Of a stretch of 64,000 bases of DNA, positions 20,193 to 29,217 are shown piece by piece. How positions within the stretch are numbered: the first letter of the stretch is position 1; the number at the start of each line of letters is the position of its first letter. The notes beneath the pieces were generated by a model. It was not told the DNA's origin and did no database searches. It saw nothing but the letters and a program-made list of their open reading frames with translations. Source of the DNA: SHVZ01 sp041906305 (GTDB taxonomy: Bacteria; Pseudomonadota; Alphaproteobacteria; SHVZ01); the NCBI GenBank assembly GCA_041906305.1, contig JAYRJL010000005.1:186001-250000 (forward strand), read 5' to 3'. Made by a program: the position numbers and the translations under genes.

Positions 20193-22358
20193 TCAGAACT
20201 CCTCGTCCCAGTCGCCGTCGGCCGGCGCCGCCGCCTTCTGTGCCCGCTTCGGGGAGGCGCGGCGCGCCGGAGGCGGCTCCTGCGCGACGGGCGCCTCGGC
20301 CGCCGGCTCCGGCGGCGCCTCCGTACCGGCCTGGAAGCTCGAGACCACGGTGACGAGCTGGCCCGCCTGGTCGGCGAGGGAGGCCGCGGCGGCCGAGCTC
20401 TCCTCGACTAAGGCCGCATTCTGCTGGGTCGCGGCGTCGAGGTCGTTGAGCGCCTTGTTGATCTCGGTGATGCTGCGCGCCTGCTCGCGGCTGCCCGCGG
20501 CGATCTCGGGCGCGATCTCGGCGACCCGGCGTACCGTGTCGATGATGCTGGTCAGCGCCTCGCCCGCCTCGCCCGACAGCTTGACGCCCTGGCCGACCTC
20601 CTTGCTCGACTCCCCGATCAGGTCGCGGATCTGCTGGGACGCCTGGCGCGAGCGGTCGGCGAGCGAGCGCACTTCCTGCGCCACCACCGCGAAGCCCTTG
20701 CCGGACTCGCCGGCGCGCGCCGCCTCAACCGCGGCATTGAGCGCCAGCAGCTTGGTCTGGAAGGAGATCTCCTCCATCACCTGGATGATCTCGTTGATCT
20801 TCGCCGACGAGCCCTCGATCGCCGACATCGCGGCGACGACGCTGGAGACCGCCTTGCCGCCGTCCTCGGCGCTGGCCAGCGCTTCGGCCGCGAGCTGCCG
20901 CGACTTCTCGGAGTTCTGCGCGTTCATCGAGATCGTCGCCGAGATCTCGGTCATGGTCGCGACCGTCTCCTGCAGGGCGGACGCCTGACGCTCGGTGCGC
21001 GTGGCGAGATCGTTGCTGCCCTGGCTGATCTCGCTGGAGGCGGCGCGGATCGCCTGGACCGATTCCGCGATCCTGGCCGCGGTATCGGTCATGCGGCCCA
21101 TGAGCTCGCGCTCCTTCTCCTGCATCTCGCGCTCGTTCTCCTGCATCGTGCGCTGCCTGACCGAGTTCTGGCGCAGAACCTCGACCGCGCGGGCGAGCCC
21201 GCCGATCTCGTCCTGCCGCCCGGTTCCGGGTACGTCGATCTCGAGGTCGCCCTCGGCGATGCGGGTGGTGATCTTCTCGGCGACGTTGATGTCGCGGCTG
21301 ACGGTGCGCACACCCCGCAGCATCGCCACGAAGAGGATGAGCATGGCGGCGGCGATCGCCGCGGAACGCCAGTAGAAATTGAACTCGAGGGCATGCAGGC
21401 GCGCCTCCAGCCCCGCCGCCGAGTTCGCCGAGATGGAGGACCAGAGGTCGACGAGGCCGGTCAGCAGCACTTCGTCCGCGCCGGCAAGGACCGGCGCCGC
21501 GTTGGGGTTGAGGACGGTGTCGTCGATGGCGGCGAGGAACTTCTCCTCGCGCTCGATCAGCGCCGCCACCTTCTGCACGAACGGCGCCCAGCCGCGGCCG
21601 TCGCTGTCGGACTGGGACGAACGGTTCATCGCGCGCGTCAGGTTCTGCAGATGCTCGCGCACCGTGCCCATCTGCTGCTGCAGCTGGTCCGCCTGGGCGC
21701 GGATGACGAAGCCGGAGGACATGCCGCCCTTGCGCGCCTCGTCGATCTGGAAGATGCGCCCCATCATGTTGGCGCGAGCGATCAGGATGCCGGGGAAGAT
21801 CTCGAACTCGGCGATCTGCGAGAGCACCAGGTCGGCGTTCGGGTCCTCGATGTTGTGGAACACGGTGGCGATCTGGACGGCCTGGGCGAGGACCTGGCCG
21901 ATCCCCGCCTCATGCGCCTCGGCGATGGCGGCGATGGTGATCTCGCGTGCCTCGCGGAGCGCGAGGACGCGGTCGACGGCGGGCTTCAGACCGGGAATCT
22001 CGGCGAGATAGCCGCGCTTGGCCTTCATGTCGCGATGCAGGGTCGCAAGCCGGTCCATCGCCGACTTGATCTGTTCCTCGCTGCGGATGACCGCCTCGTT
22101 GGACGGGGCCCGAGTCGCCATGCCCTTGAACTGCGCCACCTCGTGGCGGTAGAGCGCCACCGAGAGATCGCGCAAGGGCCCCACGAAAGTCTGGCCCGCG
22201 ACGATGTCGCGCTGGAACTTGATGGCCTCGAAGTTGCTGTCGGCCAGGATCCCGAACATGACGCCGGACAGCAGCGCCGCGCCGGCGATGAGCGCGTTCA
22301 GCTTCGTCGAGATCTTCATGCGGGCGCGGCCCGCGAGTGCCTGTTGGTCGCGGGGCAT
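20193..22358 (-). CDS. mcp: Methyl-accepting chemotaxis protein, last gene of che operon
   Basis: A 721-residue transducer. The ATG at 22358 has GAGGGACC upstream; an internal ATG at 22319 lacks one. One transmembrane helix is near residue 20-40, a large helical periplasmic domain follows to about residue 330, and a second helix (AAIAAAMLILFVAML) precedes a HAMP domain. The cytoplasmic signalling tip contains MEEISFQTKLLALNAAVEAARAGE, the receptor hairpin motif. The C-terminal tail is a Pro/Ala/Lys-rich linker ending GDWDEEF, reminiscent of the CheR/CheB-tethering pentapeptide but with three residues between W and F. It is 9 bases after cheY. Confidence 0.9.
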   Translation of the reverse strand: MPRDQQALAGRARMKISTKLNALIAGAALLSGVMFGILADSNFEAIKFQRDIVAGQTFVGPLRDLSVALYRHEVAQFKGMATRAPSNEAVIRSEEQIKSAMDRLATLHRDMKAKRGYLAEIPGLKPAVDRVLALREAREITIAAIAEAHEAGIGQVLAQAVQIATVFHNIEDPNADLVLSQIAEFEIFPGILIARANMMGRIFQIDEARKGGMSSGFVIRAQADQLQQQMGTVREHLQNLTRAMNRSSQSDSDGRGWAPFVQKVAALIEREEKFLAAIDDTVLNPNAAPVLAGADEVLLTGLVDLWSSISANSAAGLEARLHALEFNFYWRSAAIAAAMLILFVAMLRGVRTVSRDINVAEKITTRIAEGDLEIDVPGTGRQDEIGGLARAVEVLRQNSVRQRTMQENEREMQEKERELMGRMTDTAARIAESVQAIRAASSEISQGSNDLATRTERQASALQETVATMTEISATISMNAQNSEKSRQLAAEALASAEDGGKAVSSVVAAMSAIEGSSAKINEIIQVMEEISFQTKLLALNAAVEAARAGESGKGFAVVAQEVRSLADRSRQASQQIRDLIGESSKEVGQGVKLSGEAGEALTSIIDTVRRVAEIAPEIAAGSREQARSITEINKALNDLDAATQQNAALVEESSAAAASLADQAGQLVTVVSSFQAGTEAPPEPAAEAPVAQEPPPARRASPKRAQKAAAPADGDWDEEF

Positions 22359-22367
22359 GGCGGTCCC

Positions 22368-22757
22368 TCAGCTCAGCGGGCCGAGGATCTTCTCGACGCG
22401 CTGCTTCAGCCCGTCGAACGAGACCGGCTTCACCACGTAGCCGTTGACGCCGGCCTGGACGACCGACTGGACGGTCTCGCCGTCGGAGCTGCCGGTGACC
22501 ATCAGCACCGGCGTGCGCTTCAGCACCGGATGCGCCCGCATCGCCTTGAGCAGGTCGAGGCCGGAGCCGTTCTCCATGTTGATGTCGGAGATGACCAGGT
22601 GATAGGGCTGCTTGCCGAGCTGCTTGAGCGCGGCGCTGCCGCTCTCGGCGACGTCGACGTTGTCGACGCCGAGCCGCTTGACGTAGCCGCGCATGATGCC
22701 GCGGACGCTTTCCTGGTCGTCGACGACGAGAACGCGAAGGGATTTGGCTGCGGGCAT
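22368..22757 (-). CDS. cheY: Chemotaxis response regulator
   Basis: A 129-residue stand-alone receiver. All functional residues are there: the acidic pair Asp13-Asp14, phosphoacceptor Asp58 (ISDINM), Thr88 and Lys110 (VVKP). No output domain. By position it should carry the signal from CheA to the flagellar motor or act as a phosphate sink. It is 11 bases from cheB and 9 bases from the receptor gene. Confidence 0.92.
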   Translation of the reverse strand: MPAAKSLRVLVVDDQESVRGIMRGYVKRLGVDNVDVAESGSAALKQLGKQPYHLVISDINMENGSGLDLLKAMRAHPVLKRTPVLMVTGSSDGETVQSVVQAGVNGYVVKPVSFDGLKQRVEKILGPLS

Positions 22758-22768
22758 TTTCTATGTCC

Positions 22769-23842
22769 TCACTCGGATGAACGTGGCGGATCGAGCATCG
22801 CCTGGGCGATGCGGGTGAGTGGAAGCTGGACCTGGACCGCGCCGGCCTCGGCGGCGGCGCGCGGCATGCCGTAGACGACCGAGGTGCCGGCGTCCTGGCC
22901 GATGGTGAGCGCGCCGGCGTCGCGCATCGCCTTGAGGCCGATCGCGCCGTCGCGCCCCATGCCGGTCAGGAGCACGCCGACGGTGCGCTTGCCGAAACGG
23001 GCCAGCGAGGCGAAGAGGCGGTCGATCGACGGGACGTGGAGAGCGCCGGGCGTGCCGTCGACCAGCCGGCAGACCGGGCGGCCCGACGCGTCGGCGGTCA
23101 CCACGAAATCCTGGCCGCCCCGTCCGATATGAACCGTGCCGGGCAGGATCAGGGCGCCGTCGCGGGCCTCCGCGACGGTCAGCGGCAGCGAGGCGTCGAG
23201 GCGCGAGGCGAAGCGGCCGGTGAACGACCCGGGCAGGTGCTGGACGATCACGATGCCGGGGGCGTCGACCGGCACATGCGCAAGGATCTCGCCGATCGCC
23301 TCGACGCCGCCGGTCGAGGCGCCGATGCCGACGACGTCGAGATGGGTGAAGCGGTTCTGGGCGGCCGGCGCGGCGTCGGCCTTCGGCGCGGGGGCGGCGG
23401 CAGGCTTGCGGGCGCCGTTGCCGCGCACCTTGGCCTTGGCCGCCGTCTTCACCTTGGTGCGGATCTCGTCGCTGAGGCTGCCGATGGATTCGCTCAGGCG
23501 CCGGGTAGGCTTGGCGACGTAGTCGATGGCGCCCAGCTCGAGCGCGCGCAGCGTCGTGTCGGCGCCTTCGGTCGTCAGCGTCGAGATCATGACCACCGGC
23601 ATCGGGCGAAGCCGCATCAGGCGCTCGAGGAAGTCGATGCCGTTCATGTGCGGCATCTCGACATCGAGCGTGATGACATCGGGCGTGAGCGCCTTGATCT
23701 TCTCGCGCGCGATCAGCGGGTCGGGCGCGACGCCGACGACCTCGATCTCCGGGTCGGCCGAGAGGATGCCGGTCAACAGCTCGCGCACCAGCGCCGAGTC
23801 GTCGACGATCAGGACGCGGGCGGGGCGATCAGAATCGGACAT
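22769..23842 (-). CDS. cheB: Protein-glutamate methylesterase/deamidase
   Basis: A 357-residue CheB that demethylates receptors for adaptation. The receiver domain (residues 5-115) has Asp15, phosphoacceptor Asp60 and Lys111. A linker rich in Ala/Pro/Lys joins the methylesterase domain, where the catalytic triad is visible: Ser176 (GASTGG), His202 (QHLPGSFTGRFA) and Asp298 (TGMGRDG). It overlaps cheR by 14 bases. Confidence 0.94.
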   Translation of the reverse strand: MSDSDRPARVLIVDDSALVRELLTGILSADPEIEVVGVAPDPLIAREKIKALTPDVITLDVEMPHMNGIDFLERLMRLRPMPVVMISTLTTEGADTTLRALELGAIDYVAKPTRRLSESIGSLSDEIRTKVKTAAKAKVRGNGARKPAAAPAPKADAAPAAQNRFTHLDVVGIGASTGGVEAIGEILAHVPVDAPGIVIVQHLPGSFTGRFASRLDASLPLTVAEARDGALILPGTVHIGRGGQDFVVTADASGRPVCRLVDGTPGALHVPSIDRLFASLARFGKRTVGVLLTGMGRDGAIGLKAMRDAGALTIGQDAGTSVVYGMPRAAAEAGAVQVQLPLTRIAQAMLDPPRSSE

Positions 23843-24698
23843 AGCTGCTCGGCACGTTGATGCGCCGGATCGGCAGGTTCGCGCCGCGCGCGACCTCGGA
23901 ATGGCCGAGGCACAGGATGCCGCCCACTCGGAGCAGGCCCGCCAGCTTGGCGATCACCCGCGCCTGGTCGGCGGGGGAGAGATAGATCAGCACGTTCCGG
24001 CAGAAGATCGCATCGAAAGGACCACGCATCGGCCAGTCGCCGCCGATGAGGTTGTGATACTTGAACCGGACGAGCTCGCGCGGACCCTCGGCGACGGTCG
24101 AGCTGCCGTCGGCGTCGCGCGTGACGAAGGGCCGGGCGAAGCGCGGCAGGCGCCCGATGTCTTCCGGCGTGTAGCGGCCTTTCCCGGCCTGGGAGAGCAC
24201 CGTGCGGTCGATGTCGGTCGCCAGGATCTTGGCGTCGGTCGCCGGATGCCTGGTGCGCAGATGCGAGAGCAGGATCGCCATCGAGTACGGCTCCTGACCG
24301 GCGGCGCAGGCCGCCGACCACAGCCGGACCTTCGAGTTCCCGGACGCCATCTGCTCGGCCAGATGGTCCGAGAGAAGCTTGAAGTGATGGATCTCGCGGA
24401 AGAAGCGCGAATGGTTGGTGGTGAGCTGGCCGACGACGTGGTCCCACTCGGCATCCTCGGGATTCCACAGGCGCTCGCGATACGCCGCGAACGAGGAGAG
24501 GCCGAGCTCGCGCACGCGCGGGGCTAGGCGGCGGAACACCAGCGCCGCCTTGGTGTCGGGGAGCACGATGCCGGCCCGCTGGCGCATCGCGTCGGCGAAA
24601 AAGGCGAGATCCTCCGGCTCGAAGAGCGGCCCGGCCGTCTTCGAGGCGAGGAAGACCTCACCGGTCGCTTCAGCGCTGTCGCCGGCAGCGAAGGTCAT
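23829..24698 (-). CDS. cheR: Chemotaxis protein methyltransferase
   Basis: A 289-residue SAM-dependent methyltransferase that methylates receptor glutamates. FRRLAPRVRELGL and TTNHSRFFRE are in the N-terminal helical domain, the SAM-binding region is LWSAACAAGQEPYSMAI, and FDAIFCRNVLIYL near the C-terminus is the conserved CheR block. No TPR extension. Its start overlaps cheW by ATGA. Confidence 0.94.
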   Translation of the reverse strand: MTFAAGDSAEATGEVFLASKTAGPLFEPEDLAFFADAMRQRAGIVLPDTKAALVFRRLAPRVRELGLSSFAAYRERLWNPEDAEWDHVVGQLTTNHSRFFREIHHFKLLSDHLAEQMASGNSKVRLWSAACAAGQEPYSMAILLSHLRTRHPATDAKILATDIDRTVLSQAGKGRYTPEDIGRLPRFARPFVTRDADGSSTVAEGPRELVRFKYHNLIGGDWPMRGPFDAIFCRNVLIYLSPADQARVIAKLAGLLRVGGILCLGHSEVARGANLPIRRINVPSSYVRF

Positions 24699-25210
24699 CC
24701 GCGCGGCCCTTCGAGCGACCCGGCCGGCATCGCGTGCTCGAGGCCGGGGAAGGTCTCGGCCACCAGCCGGTCGACGTCGGTCACGCCGAGGATGCGGTCG
24801 TCGATGAAGACGACGCCGGCCATGAATGGCGTCGCGTCGCCGCCGTCGATCTTCGGCATCGTCGCCATGTTGCCGCCCTTGGCGTTGACGATGTCGGTGA
24901 CCGAGTCGACGAGGAGCCCGATCGAGCGCGAGTCCTCGCTGCGCACGATGACGAGGACGTGGCGTGCGCTCGCCTCGGTAAAGCCACGGCCGAGCCGGGC
25001 GGAGACGTCGTAGATCGGCACGATCTCGCCGCGGATGTTGACGATGCCGCGGACGTATTCGGGCGTGCGCGGCACCACCGTCGGCTCCGACCAGATGCGG
25101 AACTCCACCACCCGCTCGATCGGGATCAGGAACTTGCTGTCGCCGATCTCGAAGCTGACGAACTGCGCTTCGGTCGCATCGCCGGGCTTGCCTTCGCGTT
25201 GCGTGTCCAT
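24695..25210 (-). CDS. cheW: Chemotaxis coupling protein
   Basis: A 171-residue CheW that bridges receptors and CheA. The fold shows in FVSFEIGDSKFLIPIERVVE, TPEYVRGIVNIRGEIVPIYD and GLLVDSVTDIV. The ATG at 25210 follows GAGGGAGACC; a much longer ORF in this frame is a shadow of cheA. It is 11 bases after cheA. Confidence 0.93.
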   Translation of the reverse strand: MDTQREGKPGDATEAQFVSFEIGDSKFLIPIERVVEFRIWSEPTVVPRTPEYVRGIVNIRGEIVPIYDVSARLGRGFTEASARHVLVIVRSEDSRSIGLLVDSVTDIVNAKGGNMATMPKIDGGDATPFMAGVVFIDDRILGVTDVDRLVAETFPGLEHAMPAGSLEGPRG

Positions 25211-25221
25211 CTCGGTCTCCC

Positions 25222-27327
25222 TCAGTCCGCGCCCAGAGGCGCCTCGATCCGGCGCCGCCCGATCTGGGAGCTTCCCAGAGACGGGAGGTCGAGGATCAGG
25301 GCAGGCCGCCCGTCGCCGAGGATCGTCGCGCCGGAGAGGCCGGCGACTTTCCGGTAGTTCTTCTCGAGGCTCTTCACCACGACCGGCTCCTGGCCGATCA
25401 GGTCGTCGACCTGCAGCGCGAACAGCTCGCCGCCGGCGGGTCGGACGACGACCAGGATCGCGTGCGTCGGGTCCTCGACCGCACCCTCGATCGAGAACTC
25501 GCGCGCCAGGTTGACGATGCGCAGCATCGAGCCGCGCCACGACAGCATCGGGTTCTGCCGGTCCATGCGCACGATCGAGGCCGGCATCGGCCTGAGGCTC
25601 TCGACGATGGCGCTGATCGGGATCAGGTAGTTCTGGCGCGCCACCAGCGTCACCATGGCGTCCAGGATCGCCAGCGACAGCGGCAGGTGCAGCGAGAAGG
25701 TCGAGCCCCTGCCAGGCTGCGAGACTAGGCTCACCTGGCCGCCCATCTCGGCGATCGTCGCGCGGACCGCATCCATGCCGTCGCCGCGCCCGGAGATCGA
25801 GGTCACCGCCTCGGCGGTCGAGAAGCCGGGCAGGAAGATCAACTGGTCGATCTCCTCTTCCGAGAGCTGGGCGTCGGCTGGGATCAGGTTCTTCTCGATC
25901 GCTTTCTGCAGCACGCGCTCGCGGTTGATGCCGCCGCCGTCGTCGGAAAGATCGATGACGACGTGGCTGCCGCGCTGCTCGGCGCTGAGGCGAAGATGCC
26001 CGACCGGATCCTTGCCGGCGGCGACGCGCTTCTCGGTCGGCTCGATGCCGTGGTCGATCGAGTTCCGGATCAGGTGGGTCAGCGGCTCGCTCAGGCGCTC
26101 GACCACCGTCTTGTCGATCTCGACGGACTCGCCCTGGACCTCGAGACGGATCCGCTTCGAGGTCGCCTTCTCGAGATCGCGCACCAGCGCGCCGAAGCGG
26201 GAGAAGACGACCTTCAGCGGCTGCGCGCGGATGGAGGTCGCGGCATCCGCGAGATCGCGGATGTGCTGCGACATCTCGTCGAGCGCGCGGAACAGGCTGC
26301 GGTACTGGTCGGTATCGAGGCCGGCGGCCTGCCGGGCGAGGAAAGCCTGGGTGATGATCAGCTCGCCGACCATGTTGCCGAGCTTTTCCAGCTTCGGCAC
26401 GTCGACGCGGACCGTCGGCGTCGGCGGCGCGCCCGGCTTCCTCTGAGGCTCGGGGGCCGGTTCCTTCGATGCGGGGGCGGGTGCCGGCTTTCCTGCCGCA
26501 GGTGCCGCCGGCGGTGGCGGCGAGGGCAGGGCGAGCGCCTTCGGTGCCGGCGCGGGCTCGGCTTCCTGCGCGACATCCGGCTCCGGCCCTGCATCGACCT
26601 CGAAGGTGGCGAGGTCGTCGATCATCTCGGCGATCTCGTCGAGATCGCGCTTCGGCGCCGCGCTGTTGAGCGCGATCGTCCAGGAGATGTGGCAGACCGA
26701 CGGGTCGAGATCGGTGAGGCCGGGGATCTTGGAGATCTCCGCCTCGACCGAGGCGGTGCCGAGCTGCTTGATCGTGCGCAGGATCAGCAGCGGATCGACG
26801 CCGGCCTGGAGCAGGCGCGGGCCCGGCGCGAAGCGGATCTGGTATTGCCGGATGATCTCGGCGACCGCGGTCGAGGCCGGGGCGGGCTCCGGGATCTCGG
26901 GCTCGAACATCCCGTCGTCGGGCTCCGCCTCCGGCTCGTCGCCGAGCCCGGCGGCCTTGCGCAGACCCGTCAGCGCCGCCTCGTAGCGGGCGGCCGGCGC
27001 CGGGGTTCCGTTCTGGGACTCGTCGACCAGCAGGCGCAGCACGTCGACGCCGTCGAACAGCAGGTCGAGCGCCGCCTGGTCGAGCTCGGCCCTGCCCTTG
27101 CGCAGCAGGTCCATGAAGGACTCGAAGGCGTGGGCGAACTTGGCGAGCTTGTCCATGCCGAACGCGCCGGCGCCGCCCTTGACCGAATGCACGGAGCGGA
27201 AGAGGGCGTTGATCGCCTCGGCCGAGGCCGCATTGCGCAGCTGCTCGACGCTGCTCTCGGCCGCGGCGAGAAGCTCCTCGCATTCGAGGAAGAAAATGCG
27301 CTTCAGATCGTCTTCTTCGGTGCTCAC
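25222..27327 (-). CDS. cheA: Chemotaxis histidine kinase
   Basis: A 701-residue CheA. The N-terminal HPt domain carries the phosphorylated His47 (SVHSVKGGAGAFG). A long Ala/Pro-rich linker (about residues 235-300) leads to the dimerisation domain (VPKLEKLGNMVGELIITQA). The ATP-binding domain has the N box HLIRNSIDHGIEP, the G1 box DDGGGI, the F box FLPGFSTAE and the G2 box GRGDGMDAVR. A CheW-like P5 domain ends the protein. It lies between the STAS gene and cheW with 10-25-base gaps. Confidence 0.95.
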   Translation of the reverse strand: MSTEEDDLKRIFFLECEELLAAAESSVEQLRNAASAEAINALFRSVHSVKGGAGAFGMDKLAKFAHAFESFMDLLRKGRAELDQAALDLLFDGVDVLRLLVDESQNGTPAPAARYEAALTGLRKAAGLGDEPEAEPDDGMFEPEIPEPAPASTAVAEIIRQYQIRFAPGPRLLQAGVDPLLILRTIKQLGTASVEAEISKIPGLTDLDPSVCHISWTIALNSAAPKRDLDEIAEMIDDLATFEVDAGPEPDVAQEAEPAPAPKALALPSPPPPAAPAAGKPAPAPASKEPAPEPQRKPGAPPTPTVRVDVPKLEKLGNMVGELIITQAFLARQAAGLDTDQYRSLFRALDEMSQHIRDLADAATSIRAQPLKVVFSRFGALVRDLEKATSKRIRLEVQGESVEIDKTVVERLSEPLTHLIRNSIDHGIEPTEKRVAAGKDPVGHLRLSAEQRGSHVVIDLSDDGGGINRERVLQKAIEKNLIPADAQLSEEEIDQLIFLPGFSTAEAVTSISGRGDGMDAVRATIAEMGGQVSLVSQPGRGSTFSLHLPLSLAILDAMVTLVARQNYLIPISAIVESLRPMPASIVRMDRQNPMLSWRGSMLRIVNLAREFSIEGAVEDPTHAILVVVRPAGGELFALQVDDLIGQEPVVVKSLEKNYRKVAGLSGATILGDGRPALILDLPSLGSSQIGRRRIEAPLGAD

Positions 27328-27350
27328 CTGGCGATCCTCGGCACTAGCGC

Positions 27351-27728
27351 TTACGCCCCGACCGCGGTCCGCGCCATCAGCGCGCCGAAAAGGCCGAGAT
27401 CCTCGTAAGCTTGGCAGAGCGCATCGGACGGGGTGACCAGCCCGACCTCGAGGTTGCGGGCGCCGAAGGAGATGGCGGCGGCCTCGAGAAGCTGGATCAG
27501 CGCGGTCGAGGGCTCCTCGACCTGGTTGCCGTCGAGATGGACGGACTGCCCGGCTTCGAGCCTTTCCAGAAGCGCCGCCTTGAGGTCGCGCATCGTGGCG
27601 AGGTCGGCAGCCGACGGCAGTTCGAGCCGACCGATGGGCGCCGGATCTCCCACGCGTGAACCCCCAACAAGACCGTTCTGGTCAGGATTCCCCACTCGAA
27701 TCCCGATATCTCGGAGCACAGTAGCCAT
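27351..27728 (-). CDS. STAS-domain protein heading the chemotaxis operon
   Basis: A 125-residue protein from the ATG at 27728 (AGGG upstream); TTG at 27746 is an alternative. The segment LELPSAADLATMRDLKAALLERLEAG followed by SVHLDGNQVEEPSTALIQLLEAAAISF has the strand-helix pattern of STAS anti-anti-sigma-like domains, with the central Ser/Thr (PSTAL) where such proteins are phosphorylated. Similar STAS proteins accompany CheA in other alphaproteobacterial and delta chemotaxis operons, where their role is unclear. It is 23 bases upstream of cheA. Confidence 0.7.
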   Translation of the reverse strand: MATVLRDIGIRVGNPDQNGLVGGSRVGDPAPIGRLELPSAADLATMRDLKAALLERLEAGQSVHLDGNQVEEPSTALIQLLEAAAISFGARNLEVGLVTPSDALCQAYEDLGLFGALMARTAVGA

Positions 27729-27756
27729 CGCGCCCTGATCAGGCAATCGCGGTGGC

Positions 27757-27788
27757 GCGAATTTTCGCAGTTAACCTTGCGAATTTTC
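27757..27788. promoter_or_regulatory. Direct repeats GCGAATTTTC in the divergent che/unknown promoter region
   Basis: Two exact copies of GCGAATTTTC start at 27757 and 27779, 22 bases apart (two helical turns). They lie between the minus-strand STAS-che operon and the plus-strand unknown gene. Equal spacing on one face of the helix suggests an operator for a dimeric regulator or a UP-like element; no known site is recognised. Confidence 0.4.
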
Positions 27789-27858
27789 AGAAGACTATTG
27801 CAATCGGCCCGGCGGATGCTGCCCACTTCGCCGCGAGGGTGGGAGTTGGGGGTCGTGA

Positions 27859-29217
27859 ATGTTTTCGTTTCGCAGCAAGACCTATGACATCCAGGCGCGC
27901 CGGAAGGGCCGCTGGACGATCGAGCAGACCGCCGGCGACCAGGCCAGCGCCGAGACCATGGCGAAGGCGCTCCTGGCCAAGCTGAAGGACATCGAGGCGG
28001 TCCGCGTCGTGCTCGACAGCAAGCCCAACGAGCCGCTGTTCGAGCAGGAGAAGCCGCAGGTCACCGCCCCGCTGACCGTTCCCCAGATCGAGGAGGCGCC
28101 GCTCTGCGCCACCCCTGAGGAACTCTACGGGCCGGCCGCCCGCAAGACGCTGAACCGGCTGTTCCGCCAGTATCTCGACAAGTCGCCGCTGACCCCGACC
28201 GAGATCATGCATATCGGCCGCGAGATGAAGCGGATCAACGATTTCGAGGCGATCGTCCAGACCGCGATCGACCGGGCCGCGCGCGCCCAGAAGGGGCCCG
28301 AGGGCGAGGACGCCAAGAAGCGCACCGACGCGCTGTGGAAGCTCGCCGAGGCGGTCACCAAGCGGGCGAACGAGGCCGACAAGGTCAAGCTGCCCTCGAT
28401 CCGCGAGCTCGGGTTCGACGAGGCGATCCGCGCGGTCGCCAAGTCGGTGAAGCCCGAGGAGATGATCTTCTATCTCCGCTGCATGATCGCCCGCGAGCTG
28501 AGCCAGACGCGCTCCTGGTACGGCAAGCTGATGCAGGCGCTCGAGTGGAACAACGCCACCAAGGAAAGCGCCAGCGTCGGCCTGCTCGACGACTTCATCT
28601 CCGACATCCTCGGCAGCGCCACGCTGATCACCGATCTGCTGGGCCAGCAGCCGAGCCTGATCGACGCGCTGTTCAAGCTGCTCGACATGGCCGAAGGCAA
28701 GTTCAAGGGGCCGGGCAAGGGCCAGTCGCCCGAGGTCGTGCAGTCCGAGGAGGCGCTCTGCAAGCTCATGGCCACCGGCCGCCTGCCGGCGAGCCAGGAG
28801 ATCCTGATGGAGCGCGTGCGCGGCGAGCTGCGCAGCTCCAACCCTCTCGTCCGCAACAACCAGATCGTCGAGCAGAACCGCTTCCGCGACTTCATCAAGC
28901 ACGTGCTGCGCGAGAACGGCGTGTTCGGCGGCCCGGCCATGGCGGAATCGTTGGTCTATCGAGCCGCCGCGGTGCTCGAGATGGGCGGCCCCAACGGGCT
29001 TCGCGCCGGCGTCGGCTGGATCGTCGAGGCCGGCGCCACGTCGCTCGCCAACGCCAACTTCGTCGTGGCGCTGTCGGGCACGCGGATCGCGCCGGCACTG
29101 GAGGCGGTCGCGTCGGTCGAGCTCAAGAAGCAGATCGCCGGCATCGCCGACCCGGCCGCCCGCGCCCGGATCGTGGCGCAGCTCGACCAGCAGATGAAGT
29201 CGGCGAAGGGCGCCTAG
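27859..29217 (+). CDS. Unknown protein, short member of a paralogous pair with 13504-15204
   Basis: A 452-residue soluble protein with a GGGGG Shine-Dalgarno before the ATG at 27859. It opens MFSFRSKTYDIQARRKGRW and shares most blocks of its long paralog (VPQIEEAP, NRLFRQYLDK, LTPTEIMHIGREMKRINDFE, SQTRSWYGKL, KESASVGLLDDFISD, GPGKGQSPE, TGRLPAS). It ends LDQQMKSAKGA without the extra C-terminal domain of the paralog. It is mostly helical in appearance and lacks catalytic motifs I know. It is divergent from the che operon and its end overlaps the end of the second receptor gene by 4 bases, so a link to chemotaxis is possible. Confidence 0.8.
   Translation: MFSFRSKTYDIQARRKGRWTIEQTAGDQASAETMAKALLAKLKDIEAVRVVLDSKPNEPLFEQEKPQVTAPLTVPQIEEAPLCATPEELYGPAARKTLNRLFRQYLDKSPLTPTEIMHIGREMKRINDFEAIVQTAIDRAARAQKGPEGEDAKKRTDALWKLAEAVTKRANEADKVKLPSIRELGFDEAIRAVAKSVKPEEMIFYLRCMIARELSQTRSWYGKLMQALEWNNATKESASVGLLDDFISDILGSATLITDLLGQQPSLIDALFKLLDMAEGKFKGPGKGQSPEVVQSEEALCKLMATGRLPASQEILMERVRGELRSSNPLVRNNQIVEQNRFRDFIKHVLRENGVFGGPAMAESLVYRAAAVLEMGGPNGLRAGVGWIVEAGATSLANANFVVALSGTRIAPALEAVASVELKKQIAGIADPAARARIVAQLDQQMKSAKGA

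Noticed and set aside
27733..27745. CCTGATCAGG palindrome considered as another Fnr-type box
   Set aside because: There is no N4 spacer between half-sites and no TTGA half; it does not match TTGAY-N4-RTCAA.
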